Translations under genes and position numbers: made by a program
Notes under the pieces: generated by a model
Seen by the model: only the letters and a program-made list of their open reading frames with translations
What the model was told of the DNA's origin: nothing
The model's database searches: none
Source of the DNA: VXNJ01 sp965249595
Lineage (GTDB): Bacteria > Chloroflexota > UBA11872 > VXNJ01
Assembly (NCBI GenBank): GCA_965249595.1
Contig: OZ252242.1
Location: 62,001 to 126,000, forward strand
DNA: 64,000 nt
Direction of reading: 5' to 3'
Part shown: piece by piece, positions 27,128 through 36,343 of the stretch
How positions within the stretch are numbered: the stretch's first letter is position 1
How the letters are laid out: each line of letters starts with the position of its first letter

Positions 27128-27146
27128 AGATCGAACCCGATCTGAT

Positions 27147-27761
27147 TCAATCTGACTGTCCGCCGGATTGGCCCTTAGTCAATTCGCCCAATTGCAGCGG
27201 GCCTCGATGATGCCACTCGTTGTCCCCGGCGCCCGTCCCATGCGAAGCCTGTCGGGCAAGCGCAAAAAAATAATCGGACAACTCGTTGGCAACCGAAAGC
27301 ACCTCGGTAGAAACCGGTTCGACCAGCGAAAGCAATTGCAGTGAACGCTCCATTCGCCGGGCCAGCGATCGGCAATAGTGCAATTCGGCCGCCGGCGACG
27401 AGCCGCCGGGTATCACAAACCGCGACAAGGGCGGCAACCGGTGTTCGATTTCCTGTACCGCCCGGGTTAGCTCTCGGCAATCGGGCATGAGAATTTGAAC
27501 CCGACCACGGCGATTTGGGTCGGCAACGTCAGCCCCAATTGCCAGGAGCAGCTCACCGATTCTTAACAGGGCTGCGATCATCTCCTGATCGTCGGCGCGG
27601 GCCCGCGCCAATCCGGCAAAGCTGGTCAGCTCGTCGATGTCACCCAGCACGCCGATCCGCGGATCCGTCTTGCCGGCCGCCTGGCCAAAGATTCGCGTGG
27701 CCTGGTCCGCGCGCGCCGAATCGCCCGCGGCGTCTTCACGATGACGGGTCGGGGCGGCCAT
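27147..27761 (-). CDS. Cob(I)alamin adenosyltransferase, PduO type
   Basis: Transfers the adenosyl group of ATP to cob(I)alamin to make coenzyme B12. The 204 residues match the PduO/EutT-like four-helix family: the ATP-binding N-terminus is RIGVLGDIDELTSFAG, then FVIPGGSSPAAELHYCRSLARRMER (family FVLPGG..AA.LH.ARTV.RRAER) and VANELSDYFFALAR. The canonical N-terminal TRTGDxG is weak (TRIFGQAAGKTD), so ATP binding may be somewhat modified. No B12 riboswitch or other cobalamin gene is seen next to it. It lies between exporter ATPase genes and a CDP-alcohol transferase, apparently as a passenger of the operon. Confidence 0.88.
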   Translation of the reverse strand: MAAPTRHREDAAGDSARADQATRIFGQAAGKTDPRIGVLGDIDELTSFAGLARARADDQEMIAALLRIGELLLAIGADVADPNRRGRVQILMPDCRELTRAVQEIEHRLPPLSRFVIPGGSSPAAELHYCRSLARRMERSLQLLSLVEPVSTEVLSVANELSDYFFALARQASHGTGAGDNEWHHRGPLQLGELTKGQSGGQSD

Positions 27762-27783
27762 TTGGTAACTTGGGCTCCGTGGT

Positions 27784-28656
27784 CTAGTCTGCCGGCCGCT
27801 GAAATTGTTCGTCGCTCAACGGCGGTCGCGGCGCCGTCGATGGCATCTCGCCGTCTAGCAACTCGATTGCCTCAACCTCGCTCTTGTGTGGATCGAGCAG
27901 CGGCTCGTCAAAGCTAACCCGCTGTACCAGATCCGGCAAATCGATTCCCAGCGGCCCTTCGGCGTGCTCAAGGCGCCCATCCTCCATCAGAAACGTATCG
28001 TCCGTAAATTGCGAGAGGGCCGGGTCGTGGGTGGCCATCACCACGGTAATCCCCTGTTCGTCAACAACCCGCCTAAACAGCAGCACGATTTCGATGCCGG
28101 TGACCGAATCAAGCGCCCCGGTTGGCTCATCGGCGATCAGCAGCGTCGGATGGTTGGCCAGCGCCCGCGCAATCGATACTCGCTGCTGCTCACCGCCGGA
28201 CAATTCAAACGGGCGATGGTGCATGCGCGAACGCAGTCCGACCAGCGTGAGCAATTCGCGGGCGCGGTTACGGCGTTCGGCCGGCGCCATGCCGGCAATC
28301 CGCATTGTCAGTTCGACATTTTCAAAGGCCGACAGAACCGGCAGCAACGAAAAGGTCTGAAAAACGAACCCCATCTTGTGGCGGCGCAGCTCGGTGAGGT
28401 TGTTGTCAGATAGCTGAGAGAGCCGCTGGCCCTCAAAGCTGATTTCGCCGGCGGTTGCCTTATCCAGTCCGCCGATCAGGTTCAGAAGCGTCGTCTTGCC
28501 GGACCCCGAGCGCCCACGCAGGGTGATGAATCGCTCATGTTCGATCGTTAGATCGATCGAATCAACGGCCCGCACCTCATTGGGCTCCCCTTGGTGGTAA
28601 TAGCGGGAGGCCTGCTCGATTGCGAGAAGGACGGGATCACCGCTGCCGTTGCTCAT
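27784..28656 (-). CDS. ABC transporter ATP-binding protein (LolD/MacB type), C-terminal extension
   Basis: A 290-residue ATPase. Walker A is GRSGSGKTTLLNL, the Q-loop is in FVFQTFSLLP, the signature is LSGGEQQRVSIARAL, Walker B is LLIADEPTGALD and the switch His is in VVMATHD. It belongs to the LolD/MacB/FtsE group that powers FtsX-like permeases. The last 55 residues (after about 235) form an acidic extension of unknown role. Its start overlaps the stop of the preceding ATPase gene as ATGA. Together with that gene and the FtsX-like permease and adaptor upstream it should form one exporter, possibly using the two ATPases as a heterodimer. Confidence 0.93.
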   Translation of the reverse strand: MSNGSGDPVLLAIEQASRYYHQGEPNEVRAVDSIDLTIEHERFITLRGRSGSGKTTLLNLIGGLDKATAGEISFEGQRLSQLSDNNLTELRRHKMGFVFQTFSLLPVLSAFENVELTMRIAGMAPAERRNRARELLTLVGLRSRMHHRPFELSGGEQQRVSIARALANHPTLLIADEPTGALDSVTGIEIVLLFRRVVDEQGITVVMATHDPALSQFTDDTFLMEDGRLEHAEGPLGIDLPDLVQRVSFDEPLLDPHKSEVEAIELLDGEMPSTAPRPPLSDEQFQRPAD

Positions 28657-29594
28657 CGACCAGCCCCAAACAGACCGCGTTTCGGTGCCCGGCGAGTTTC
28701 GGATTCGGAAGCGGCAGGCTTGATCACAACTTTGCCCTCGTCGTACTCAACAATTGCCCGGCCGGAGATCCCTGCTTCGTCGAGATGCTCATGCGGAATC
28801 TGCAACCGTCCTACGTCATCAACGATCACGTATTCCTCGTGGGAGACTTCGTCGGCGTGGTCACCGCTGATCCGGCGCACCGTTTCGGTACTGGTCCGCC
28901 CGTCGCGAATGGCTACCACGCGATCAACCTGGTTGGCGATCTGGCGGTCATGGGAGACGATTATGACGGTCAGCTCGCGCTCGCGATTTAGGTTGTGAAG
29001 CAGGTCGTAAATCAGATGTGCGGTCTCGGTGTCAACCTCCCCGGTCGGCTCATCAGCAAGGAGTATGTCGGGGTTATTGGCGAGCGAGATGGCGATGGCC
29101 ACCCGCTGCTGCTGGCCGCCCGAAAGCTCGCCCGGCAGATGTCTCATCCGGTCCCCAAGGCCGACCGTGTCGAGCAATTCGCGAGACCGCTCGCGCCGCA
29201 CTCGACCGGAGGTCCCGGAAAAAATCATTGGCGTTTCGACGTTTTCGAGCGCCGAAAGATAAGGGATTAGGTTGCGCGAGCTCTGTTGCCAGACGAACCC
29301 GGCGAGATGCCGCTTGTAGAACACCAAATCGCGTTCCGAGCAGTTGACCAAGTCCAGTTCGCCCACCCGGCAGCTGCCGGCCGACGGGCGATCCAGGCCG
29401 CCCAGGATGTTCAAAAGGGTGGATTTGCCAGAACCAGAATTGCCGATGATGGCCATCAGCTCACCCCGACCAATCGCCAGATCGAGACTCTGCAGGGCCA
29501 CCACTTCCAGGTCCGCCACCTTGTAAATCTTGACCAACCCAGTGCAGGTAACCAACGGATCGCCTACCGCCACATCGGCTGTAAAGTCCCTCAT
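28653..29594 (-). CDS. ABC transporter ATP-binding protein with AbrB-like C-terminal hairpin domain
   Basis: A 313-residue ATPase of the LolD/MacB type: Walker A GNSGSGKSTLLNI, signature LSGGQQQRVAIAISLAN, Walker B ILLADEPTGEVD, H-loop IIVSHD. After the ATPase core comes a separate segment (about 253-293), EEYVIVDDVGRLQIPHEHLD and then a GISGRAIVEYDEG part. Its spacing and residues resemble an AbrB/MazE swapped-hairpin domain (VDxxGRxxIPxxxL...G). A DNA-binding or dimerisation role is inferred. Both ends overlap neighbouring genes by four bases, so translation of permease, this ATPase and the next ATPase is coupled. Such a tail is unusual for an exporter ATPase. Confidence 0.9.
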   Translation of the reverse strand: MRDFTADVAVGDPLVTCTGLVKIYKVADLEVVALQSLDLAIGRGELMAIIGNSGSGKSTLLNILGGLDRPSAGSCRVGELDLVNCSERDLVFYKRHLAGFVWQQSSRNLIPYLSALENVETPMIFSGTSGRVRRERSRELLDTVGLGDRMRHLPGELSGGQQQRVAIAISLANNPDILLADEPTGEVDTETAHLIYDLLHNLNRERELTVIIVSHDRQIANQVDRVVAIRDGRTSTETVRRISGDHADEVSHEEYVIVDDVGRLQIPHEHLDEAGISGRAIVEYDEGKVVIKPAASESETRRAPKRGLFGAGR

Positions 29595-32449
29595 CCGGTC
29601 TCATCCCCGAACTTCATCGCTTCATGGATGCGAATGCGGCGCAGCATCCAAATTGACACCGGCACCGCCACCGCCAGAACTATTCCGAGCACCGCAAATA
29701 TCTTGGCGATGTCGCCCCAGGCGGTCTCAATTACAAACGACGGGGTGTCGGCGTACTGGTCGGCCGAAAGCTGCAGGAACGGAATGAATAGATTTCCGGT
29801 CACTATTCCGAGCCCGGTACCAACCACCGTCCCCAAACCGATCAAAAACCCATTTTCAAACATGAATAGAGAAATCATCTGCCGCACCGATAGCCCCATC
29901 GCCCGCAATACGCCGAACTCTTGCAACCGGCGACGAAACGACAGGAATGAGTAGAGCAGGAACCCTAGCAGTGTCAACAGGGTCGAGATCACGAATCCGA
30001 CCGTGAGAATCCCGAAGGTCCCGGTCTGGGTTGCGTCAGCGCGGGCGTCTTGGATGTCGACTCCGGCCACCCGGTAACGGAGCAGATCGATATTTAGATC
30101 CCAAATCGCACGGGCGATATCTTCCGGCGCGTTACCTTCGGCCGGCACTCCCAAAATGTCCCACGGGCTCTCGCCGATATTGCGGTGGATGTAGTCGAGG
30201 TTGGCTACCACATACGGCCCGCGCTCCGGATAGTGGGTTGGAAAGTCATCGATCCAGCCGGCGATGAAAAATTCCATATCGGTTTGGGCAAACCGAATCG
30301 TTAACGGATCGCCCAACCGCAACAACAGTTCATCGGAGAAGTACTCGCGGTACGCGAGCAACGCTCGCTCGTCACCGGCCAGGGTATTGGCCATTGAATT
30401 GATGTGATAGGGAGCAAAATCGCCGCGCCACCAGACGGTTTTGGCAAATGGGATCGGATCAATTCCGTACACATTCAAGGTATCGGCCTGAGTTCGGCCA
30501 GGTGGAATGAAATGCGCGTCGGAATCCAGCCAAAGCCGGGCAAATTCATCCAGCATCGGCTCGCCATCGGCATCGACGGCCTTGCTGTGAAGGTCGGCCG
30601 GTTGGATGATCCAAATCGAGTTGTCGGCATCCCAAAAACCGGTTTCCTCAAAGAAGATTTCCGATCCAACTCCGTAAAAGGCGCGATCCGAAATATTTCG
30701 ATCTATCGTGGCGGCCATCGAAGCCGAAAAAGTCCCTAGCGCAAAGGTGAGCACCAACAGCAGCACCAGCCTGGTGTATTGACCGGGCGAGCGTCCAATT
30801 TGGCGCAATCCCAAATGGATACCCACACCAAACCAGCGATTGCCGGCCAGCGCCAGGACCGCCACGATGTAGGGAATAAATCGCAGAAACAGCAATGCCA
30901 CGGCAAATATGAATAGCACCGGCATGATTACCAGCAACGGATCGGAGAACAGTTCGCCACCGGGCCCAAAGGACAGCAATGAATCGCGATTGCGCAAATT
31001 CACGTAGCCGTAGATGACCACGCCGAGGATCAAAACGTCGAGGAAAAAGCGCTGATAGATGGGCTTGCGCAAGGTTCGCGAGACGTCCTGCTTGAATTCG
31101 ACGACAGTTAGCCGTGCGGCCGCGACTGCCGGTGCCAAGGTGGCCAGGGTGGCGATGACCACCGCCCCAATCGCATAGAAATAATGCTGCTGGGTGAGCA
31201 TCACCGGTAGATTTGCCCGGTCGGTAAAGACCAGGAAGGTGTAGGTCTTGCCAATAACCTGGGCCAAACCCAGGGCCAGCAGCGGGCCGATAGCCAAGGC
31301 CACCGCAGCCACCAGCAGTCCCTCGATCAGATAAACACCAACGATCTGGGTGGTCCCGACACCGCGGCTTTTTAGGACCGCGATCTCACTGCGCTGCTGG
31401 TCGACCACCATGCCAGCGGTAAGGCTCACGTAGTAGAGGATGATGGCCACAACCGGTGCGGCGAGTATGAACAGCAGTAACTTGAGGAAAAAGAGCTTCT
31501 CGTTGAAGCGGATGATTACATCCTGTGGCGAGTAATCCAATTTGGTACCGGGCAGAATCGTATTGGTGGCGGCCCGCAGAGTAACTAGGCCTCCGGCCAC
31601 GGCCCGGTAATTGGAAGCTCGGATTGAAGCCGGGTCGAAATCCGAATACCAGGTGGCTTCGTAGAAAAGACCGGGATAGCGGGCGAGCAAGGTTTCAAGG
31701 TACAGGTCCCGATTTACCAAAAACCCGCCGCGGTTGTAGGTCGAATCGGGGTTGTAAAACCAGTAGGTGCGATCCTCCGGATCGATCGGGACCCAGCGGC
31801 CAACGATGTCGAAGGCGATCGGGATCTCTTCCTGGGTGGCCTCGTCTTCGTAGATGAGCTTGATCCGGTCCCCTACCAGATAGCCAAGATCGTCAAGCAA
31901 ATCATTGGATGCCGAGACCTCAATTAGCAACGCTTGGTGGTCATCGATCGCAAGCGAACCGATCTCGCTAGTGTGGGCCCTACCTTCGATGTAACGGATA
32001 TGGTCGCCGATGTCCGAAGCGGTTGCAAACCAGGCATATTCGAGTGACCGTTCGCGCCGCCCGCTGGCCAAGGCTGTATCAACCGGCAACACCGGATACA
32101 CGTCGGTCTGCAAATAGGAGACCTGGGCGGTCTCCTCCATCCGCGTCAATTGACCCATGCGGTTGGCAAAAAACGCGTCGGCGGATAGATATTGCTCGAC
32201 TGAAGTTGGAGGTTCGTTGACCTCCGGTCGCGAAAAGTGCCGCAACAGCACCGAAGAAGAGGGTTGGCGACGATCCGTATTTTGTTCTGACAACTCACGC
32301 TGCAGCAGGAATTCCGACATCCCGTCGGAAAAGGCTGGAACCGCGGTGACCAACGTGACGGTGATGATCAATCCGAGCACGGTGGCAACCATCAACTGGC
32401 TCTTGTGCAAGAGCCGCTTGGCAGCAAAAACCACCATCGGCAGGATCAC
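29591..32449 (-). CDS. FtsX-like ABC transporter permease, double-domain
   Basis: A 952-residue permease with two FtsX domains. The N-terminus has one helix and a large extracytoplasmic region. The first helix block (about residues 315-420) has KLLLFILAAPVVAIILYY and a DQQRSEIAVLKSRGVGTTQI coupling helix. A second pair of helices and a second large loop follow, and the last block (from about 830) has the coupling sequence RRRLQEFGVLRAMGLSVRQM. Substrates may be lipids, lipoproteins or peptides. It overlaps the downstream ATPase gene by four bases and lies 45 bases after the adaptor gene. Confidence 0.92.
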   Translation of the reverse strand: MILPMVVFAAKRLLHKSQLMVATVLGLIITVTLVTAVPAFSDGMSEFLLQRELSEQNTDRRQPSSSVLLRHFSRPEVNEPPTSVEQYLSADAFFANRMGQLTRMEETAQVSYLQTDVYPVLPVDTALASGRRERSLEYAWFATASDIGDHIRYIEGRAHTSEIGSLAIDDHQALLIEVSASNDLLDDLGYLVGDRIKLIYEDEATQEEIPIAFDIVGRWVPIDPEDRTYWFYNPDSTYNRGGFLVNRDLYLETLLARYPGLFYEATWYSDFDPASIRASNYRAVAGGLVTLRAATNTILPGTKLDYSPQDVIIRFNEKLFFLKLLLFILAAPVVAIILYYVSLTAGMVVDQQRSEIAVLKSRGVGTTQIVGVYLIEGLLVAAVALAIGPLLALGLAQVIGKTYTFLVFTDRANLPVMLTQQHYFYAIGAVVIATLATLAPAVAAARLTVVEFKQDVSRTLRKPIYQRFFLDVLILGVVIYGYVNLRNRDSLLSFGPGGELFSDPLLVIMPVLFIFAVALLFLRFIPYIVAVLALAGNRWFGVGIHLGLRQIGRSPGQYTRLVLLLVLTFALGTFSASMAATIDRNISDRAFYGVGSEIFFEETGFWDADNSIWIIQPADLHSKAVDADGEPMLDEFARLWLDSDAHFIPPGRTQADTLNVYGIDPIPFAKTVWWRGDFAPYHINSMANTLAGDERALLAYREYFSDELLLRLGDPLTIRFAQTDMEFFIAGWIDDFPTHYPERGPYVVANLDYIHRNIGESPWDILGVPAEGNAPEDIARAIWDLNIDLLRYRVAGVDIQDARADATQTGTFGILTVGFVISTLLTLLGFLLYSFLSFRRRLQEFGVLRAMGLSVRQMISLFMFENGFLIGLGTVVGTGLGIVTGNLFIPFLQLSADQYADTPSFVIETAWGDIAKIFAVLGIVLAVAVPVSIWMLRRIRIHEAMKFGDETG

Positions 32450-32494
32450 AGGATGTGACCGATCATCAGCGGGTCGCCGGCGGGCTTAGCGGCC

Positions 32495-34588
32495 CTAGAG
32501 CGAAGCGTAAATCTGCATGCCTTCATCGAGGCCGGACTCGATCTCGATATCAGTATCGGAAGATATACCAGTTACGACCTGGATACTGCGCCGCTGACCG
32601 TCAACGACCGTTTCAACAAATTCACGGGCATTGACGCGCCGCACCGCTCCGGCCGGGACCTTGAGAACGTTCTCTTTGATTTGCACGGTGATCTTGATCC
32701 GGGCCAGCATTCCGAGTTCGACCGCCGCCTGGCCCCATTCGACTTCAATTTCCGTTTCCGGAATCGATATCGCCTGGCCGGTGCTGGAGATTATCTGGCG
32801 CGGCAAAGATGTAACCCGCCCGACGAAATTGCGCCCGGGGAAGGCGTCGAGCTGGACATCGACTGCCTGGCCGATGGAGAGTTTCTCGTAGTCAACCTCG
32901 GGAATCAATGACTCTATTACCAGCGTCTCAGGATTGGAAAGCCCGACGATCTCTTGGTAAGCCGGCACCTGGTCGCCAGCCCGACCCTTAACGAATGTCA
33001 CCTCTCCGTCGAAGGGCGCCACGATCAGGTTTTCAAAGGTCTGCTCCTGCAGCCTTCCCAAGCGAATCCGAGCCTGTTCAAAGTTGTTGTTGGCAATAGT
33101 TAAATCGATATCTTTCTGTGATTCACCGGTGGCGAATTGCTCGAACCGCTCCTGCAGGTTGTCAGCGCGAACAACTGCCATGTCCATCTCGTTGCGGACG
33201 ATTTCAATCGTCGAATCAGTGGGGTTTAACAATTCGGACAGGCGCAATTGGGCCAGCCCCAGGCTCAGCCCTGCCTGGGCATTGGCGGCCAGCGCTGCTT
33301 GAAGTTCAATCGATCCCCGCCCGGCGTCAATGTTGGACAGTTCCAATTCAGATCGTGAAATCGCACGTTGGGCGGCAAATACCGCCAGCTGAGCGGCGGC
33401 AACCTGTTGGGGATATTCGGCGCGAATCCGATCTGCCCAAGCGTTCAAGGCGTCGCTTGCGTCACCGTCGTTGACGGTGCCGCGCAGCCGGGAAATTGCA
33501 CCATCGAGCGCAACCTGGACCTGGTTTCGAGCAACGCGCGCCTTGGCGACGCCGGATTCATCACCAGGGTTTACGGCGGACTCATACGCCAGTCGCGCCA
33601 GGTCGTAGCTGATCCGAAACTGCTCACGCTGATCGCCACTGAAATTGCGCTCTAGAGAATTCTCATAGGCAATCTCAGCCCGGCGGAATATCAGCTGAGC
33701 GCGCTCCAAGTCATCTCCGCTGGCGCCGTTGAGGGCGCGGTCCAAGTTCTCATCGGCCAACTGCAAATTTGCCTGCGCTACTTCAACATCATTTTGCAAT
33801 TCGGCGAGACGCAAGTTTGCCTCCGCCAACGCCTCGGCAGCACTGGGAGCGCCTTGTGACAGGAGATAGCTGAGCTCATCTTCCAAGTTGACCAGGTGAT
33901 CCCGGAGACGTTGCAATTCCACGACCAAGGCCCCGCGAATGACACCCGGGTTGGCGTTGATGATCGAGAGCTGGAATTGCGTGTCGGTGACAGCCTTCTC
34001 GGCGGCCACGATGCGGCTGCGGGCGCTCGAGACCAACTCCGGATCGCCACCGTTAACGGAGTAGTCGAGTGCCTGCAGTTTTCGGATCACATCATTGCGG
34101 GCCGCGAACAATTGCTGTTGGATGCTGGCGACTTCGTTGGTTAATGCCTGTTCAGATTTATTTACCTGCAGTGAAGCCGACTCGAATGCTTCCTCGGCCG
34201 TGGCAACCTGTGAGTCCAAACTACCGGTTTCCAACTCCGCCAGCACGTCACCAGTGCTTACCAGAGCGCCTTGCCGCACGTTTACGATCTTGATTCGTCC
34301 TCCGCTTTGGAAAAAGAGATCCTCGCGTTCCTGTGCTACAACCCGGCCGGTAGCCCGGATTGCCTCCTCAATCGTGCCGCGCTCGACGGCCACCAACGGT
34401 CGCGAACTGGAACTCGCCGATGAAACCAAGGTCGGCGTGGGGGCCACCGAAGCCACAAAGAACTCGCAGGCGGCGAGCAATGTCGCAGCCGAAATTACCG
34501 CCAAGCCCAGGACCAGCGGCCGCAAGCGGCGACCAAGCTGGAAATTGTTCAATCGACTCAGGCGCATACGGCCGTTGGCGTGATGCAT
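32495..34588 (-). CDS. MacA/HlyD-like adaptor lipoprotein with long coiled coil
   Basis: A 697-residue exporter adaptor. Lipobox LLAAC (Cys41) indicates lipid anchoring. After a lipoyl-like half (about 75-110), a very long Leu/Ala/Glu/Gln-rich coiled-coil region follows (about 115-520) with repeated ASLQVNKSEQAL-type heptads, and then the second lipoyl half (LIVAPFDGEVTFVKGRAGDQV). The barrel and membrane-proximal parts end with KVPAGAVRRVN and an ESGLDEGMQIY close. The start is ATG at 34588; an ATG seven codons downstream (MRLSRLNN) is also possible. It is first in the operon adaptor-permease-ATPase-ATPase. In a presumably monoderm cell with no TolC-like gene in the window, its hairpin may contact the wall or S-layer rather than an outer-membrane channel. 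Confidence 0.88.
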   Translation of the reverse strand: MHHANGRMRLSRLNNFQLGRRLRPLVLGLAVISAATLLAACEFFVASVAPTPTLVSSASSSSRPLVAVERGTIEEAIRATGRVVAQEREDLFFQSGGRIKIVNVRQGALVSTGDVLAELETGSLDSQVATAEEAFESASLQVNKSEQALTNEVASIQQQLFAARNDVIRKLQALDYSVNGGDPELVSSARSRIVAAEKAVTDTQFQLSIINANPGVIRGALVVELQRLRDHLVNLEDELSYLLSQGAPSAAEALAEANLRLAELQNDVEVAQANLQLADENLDRALNGASGDDLERAQLIFRRAEIAYENSLERNFSGDQREQFRISYDLARLAYESAVNPGDESGVAKARVARNQVQVALDGAISRLRGTVNDGDASDALNAWADRIRAEYPQQVAAAQLAVFAAQRAISRSELELSNIDAGRGSIELQAALAANAQAGLSLGLAQLRLSELLNPTDSTIEIVRNEMDMAVVRADNLQERFEQFATGESQKDIDLTIANNNFEQARIRLGRLQEQTFENLIVAPFDGEVTFVKGRAGDQVPAYQEIVGLSNPETLVIESLIPEVDYEKLSIGQAVDVQLDAFPGRNFVGRVTSLPRQIISSTGQAISIPETEIEVEWGQAAVELGMLARIKITVQIKENVLKVPAGAVRRVNAREFVETVVDGQRRSIQVVTGISSDTDIEIESGLDEGMQIYASL

Positions 34589-34771
34589 AAGGTCAACTGC
34601 GAATGCGTCATTAATGTCGTAGAGCTTTGGTGTACCGATGGGCAGCCACGCCCGATCCGGGTGAGAAAACGCGGATTCAATACGGGCAGGGAATTAAGAC
34701 CACAACGCTGTTAGCGCCGCCGATTCGAAAATTATCGCCAATTCCGGGTGGGTGGCCAGCCGCGCCTACAA

Positions 34772-34785
34772 TCCGACTTGTCGGA
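34772..34785. promoter_or_regulatory. Palindrome TCCGAC-TT-GTCGGA upstream of the ATP-grasp/KamA pair
   Basis: A perfect 6-bp inverted repeat with a two-base spacer sits 24 bases before the GTG start at 34810, in the roughly 220-base gap between the divergent adaptor and ATP-grasp genes. It could be an operator or a short hairpin in the 5' leader. No promoter boxes could be placed with confidence; the rest of the gap holds no recognisable element. Confidence 0.3.
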
Positions 34786-34809
34786 ACATTACCGCCACCA
34801 TAAGAATGG

Positions 34810-36261
34810 GTGCCCTTGCGGCCGAATCCCGTTGCAGCGACCATTACTGACGTTCGCGAGCTAATTAGCCTACTTGAGAATTCCCTTCCGGCGAGCGGAC
34901 TCTATGGATCCGATGGAACGTCGATGGCCGACGCCCGCGTTCCATTCCGGCTCTCGCCGCGTCCGATCGGGATGCGACCCGCCACGGTCAATACCATCGA
35001 ACAGTTGGGTTTTCACCTGGCCGCGTTCTACCGCGCCGCCGGCAGGCTCTATCAGGACAGCGTGCGCGGCAACATTGAGGCTTGGCCAGCCCAACTGCTC
35101 GATCGCGGTAAGTCTGATCAGGTGATCGCGCTGGCCCGGCGCAATCGCCTGCGGCGGCGTTTCCCGTTGGTGATTCGCCCTGATCTGATGCTCTCGGAAG
35201 ACGGTGGCATCACCGCCACCGAACTTGATTCCGTGCCCGGCGGCCTCGGCGTGTTGGATGCCCTGCGCACTGGCTACACCGCCGCCGGCTTTGAAACCGT
35301 CGGACTGGATCTGGCCGGAGCATTTGCCGACGGGCTGCGGGCCCAGGCCGGCCTCGACGATCCGTTCGTAGCTCTGGTGGTCTCCGATGAAGGGGAGGCC
35401 TATCGACCCGAATTTGGCACCCTGGCCCAAGCGCTGCAGCGCCGGAGCTTACGCTGCCGCGCCGTCAAACCGGAGGAATTGGCCTTTGCTGACGACGGCG
35501 TCTATCTCAGTTCGGAAACACCCCATCAACGGGTAGATGTCATCTACCGATTCTTTGAACTGTTCGACCTGATCAATGTCCCTGGCGCCGATTCGATGTT
35601 CGCCGCGCTGCAGCGTCGCCAGGTGGTGATCACCCCGCCGCCACGCGCGCCGCTGGAGGAGAAATTGCTATTGGCCCTATTCGCCCACCGCGGATTGGAA
35701 CCCTTTTGGCGCAACCAGTTGGGTGACGAGTCCATGGATGTGTTGCGCAATCACCTACCCGCCACCTGGGTGCTGGACCCGGCCGACCTGCCGCCCTTCG
35801 CGGCAATCGACCCACCGCTGAAATCAGGGGGTCTGAGCGTGCGACGATGGGAACAATTGCATGCGGCGAGCCAGCGTCAGCGGCGTCTGGTAGTCAAGCC
35901 GTCCGGATACTCGCCGATCGCCTGGGGATCGCGCGGGGTAACGATTGGGCATGACGTTAAGGCCGACGAGTGGTCGAAGTCGCTGACCGCCGCCCTAGAC
36001 GCCTTTGAACAAAGCCCCCATGTGCTGCAGCTTTATTCGGCCAGTCGGCGATTTCAAGTCGATTGGCTCGATGGCGACGCCGACCGACTCAAGCGCAGCT
36101 GGGTGCGCGGCCGCTTCTCTCCCTATTACATCGACACCGGCGGCGATGTCCTGTTCGCCGGAATATTGGCAACCGCCTGTCCCGATTCGTCCAAGATCCT
36201 CCACGGAATGGCCGACGCTGTCATGGCCCCGGTGGCAGTTGACGAGCAATCAGTGCTCTAA
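34810..36261 (+). CDS. Circularly permuted ATP-grasp-like protein
   Basis: A 483-residue protein, not characterised by name. The mid-N-terminal segment around residues 123-146 (R123, D125, E138, D140 in IRPDLML...ITATELDSVPGG) looks like the RxD...ExN/D metal site that precedes the ATP lysine in circularly permuted ATP-grasp enzymes such as glutathionylspermidine synthetase. A later VVKPSGYSPI (K363) with GSRGVTIG fits the ATP-binding lysine and glycine loop. If correct it would form an amide or peptide-type bond on a carboxylate substrate. GTG at 34810 is the start; a nearby ATG at 34806 is in another frame. It is followed closely by a lysine 2,3-aminomutase gene, which makes a beta-amino acid a candidate substrate. 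Function unproven. Confidence 0.65.
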   Translation: MPLRPNPVAATITDVRELISLLENSLPASGLYGSDGTSMADARVPFRLSPRPIGMRPATVNTIEQLGFHLAAFYRAAGRLYQDSVRGNIEAWPAQLLDRGKSDQVIALARRNRLRRRFPLVIRPDLMLSEDGGITATELDSVPGGLGVLDALRTGYTAAGFETVGLDLAGAFADGLRAQAGLDDPFVALVVSDEGEAYRPEFGTLAQALQRRSLRCRAVKPEELAFADDGVYLSSETPHQRVDVIYRFFELFDLINVPGADSMFAALQRRQVVITPPPRAPLEEKLLLALFAHRGLEPFWRNQLGDESMDVLRNHLPATWVLDPADLPPFAAIDPPLKSGGLSVRRWEQLHAASQRQRRLVVKPSGYSPIAWGSRGVTIGHDVKADEWSKSLTAALDAFEQSPHVLQLYSASRRFQVDWLDGDADRLKRSWVRGRFSPYYIDTGGDVLFAGILATACPDSSKILHGMADAVMAPVAVDEQSVL

Positions 36262-36343
36262 TTCGCCAATAATCGAAAATCAATCCCCGGTACCGGGGCT
36301 GCTCGACCACCACCGATACTGCAAATTAAGGAAATTTTCCGAA

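Noticed and set aside
36005..36343. Upstream extension of the KamA frame overlapping the ATP-grasp gene
   Set aside because: The extra residues are not KamA-like and read in another frame of a clear gene; GTG at 36344 has a good SD.
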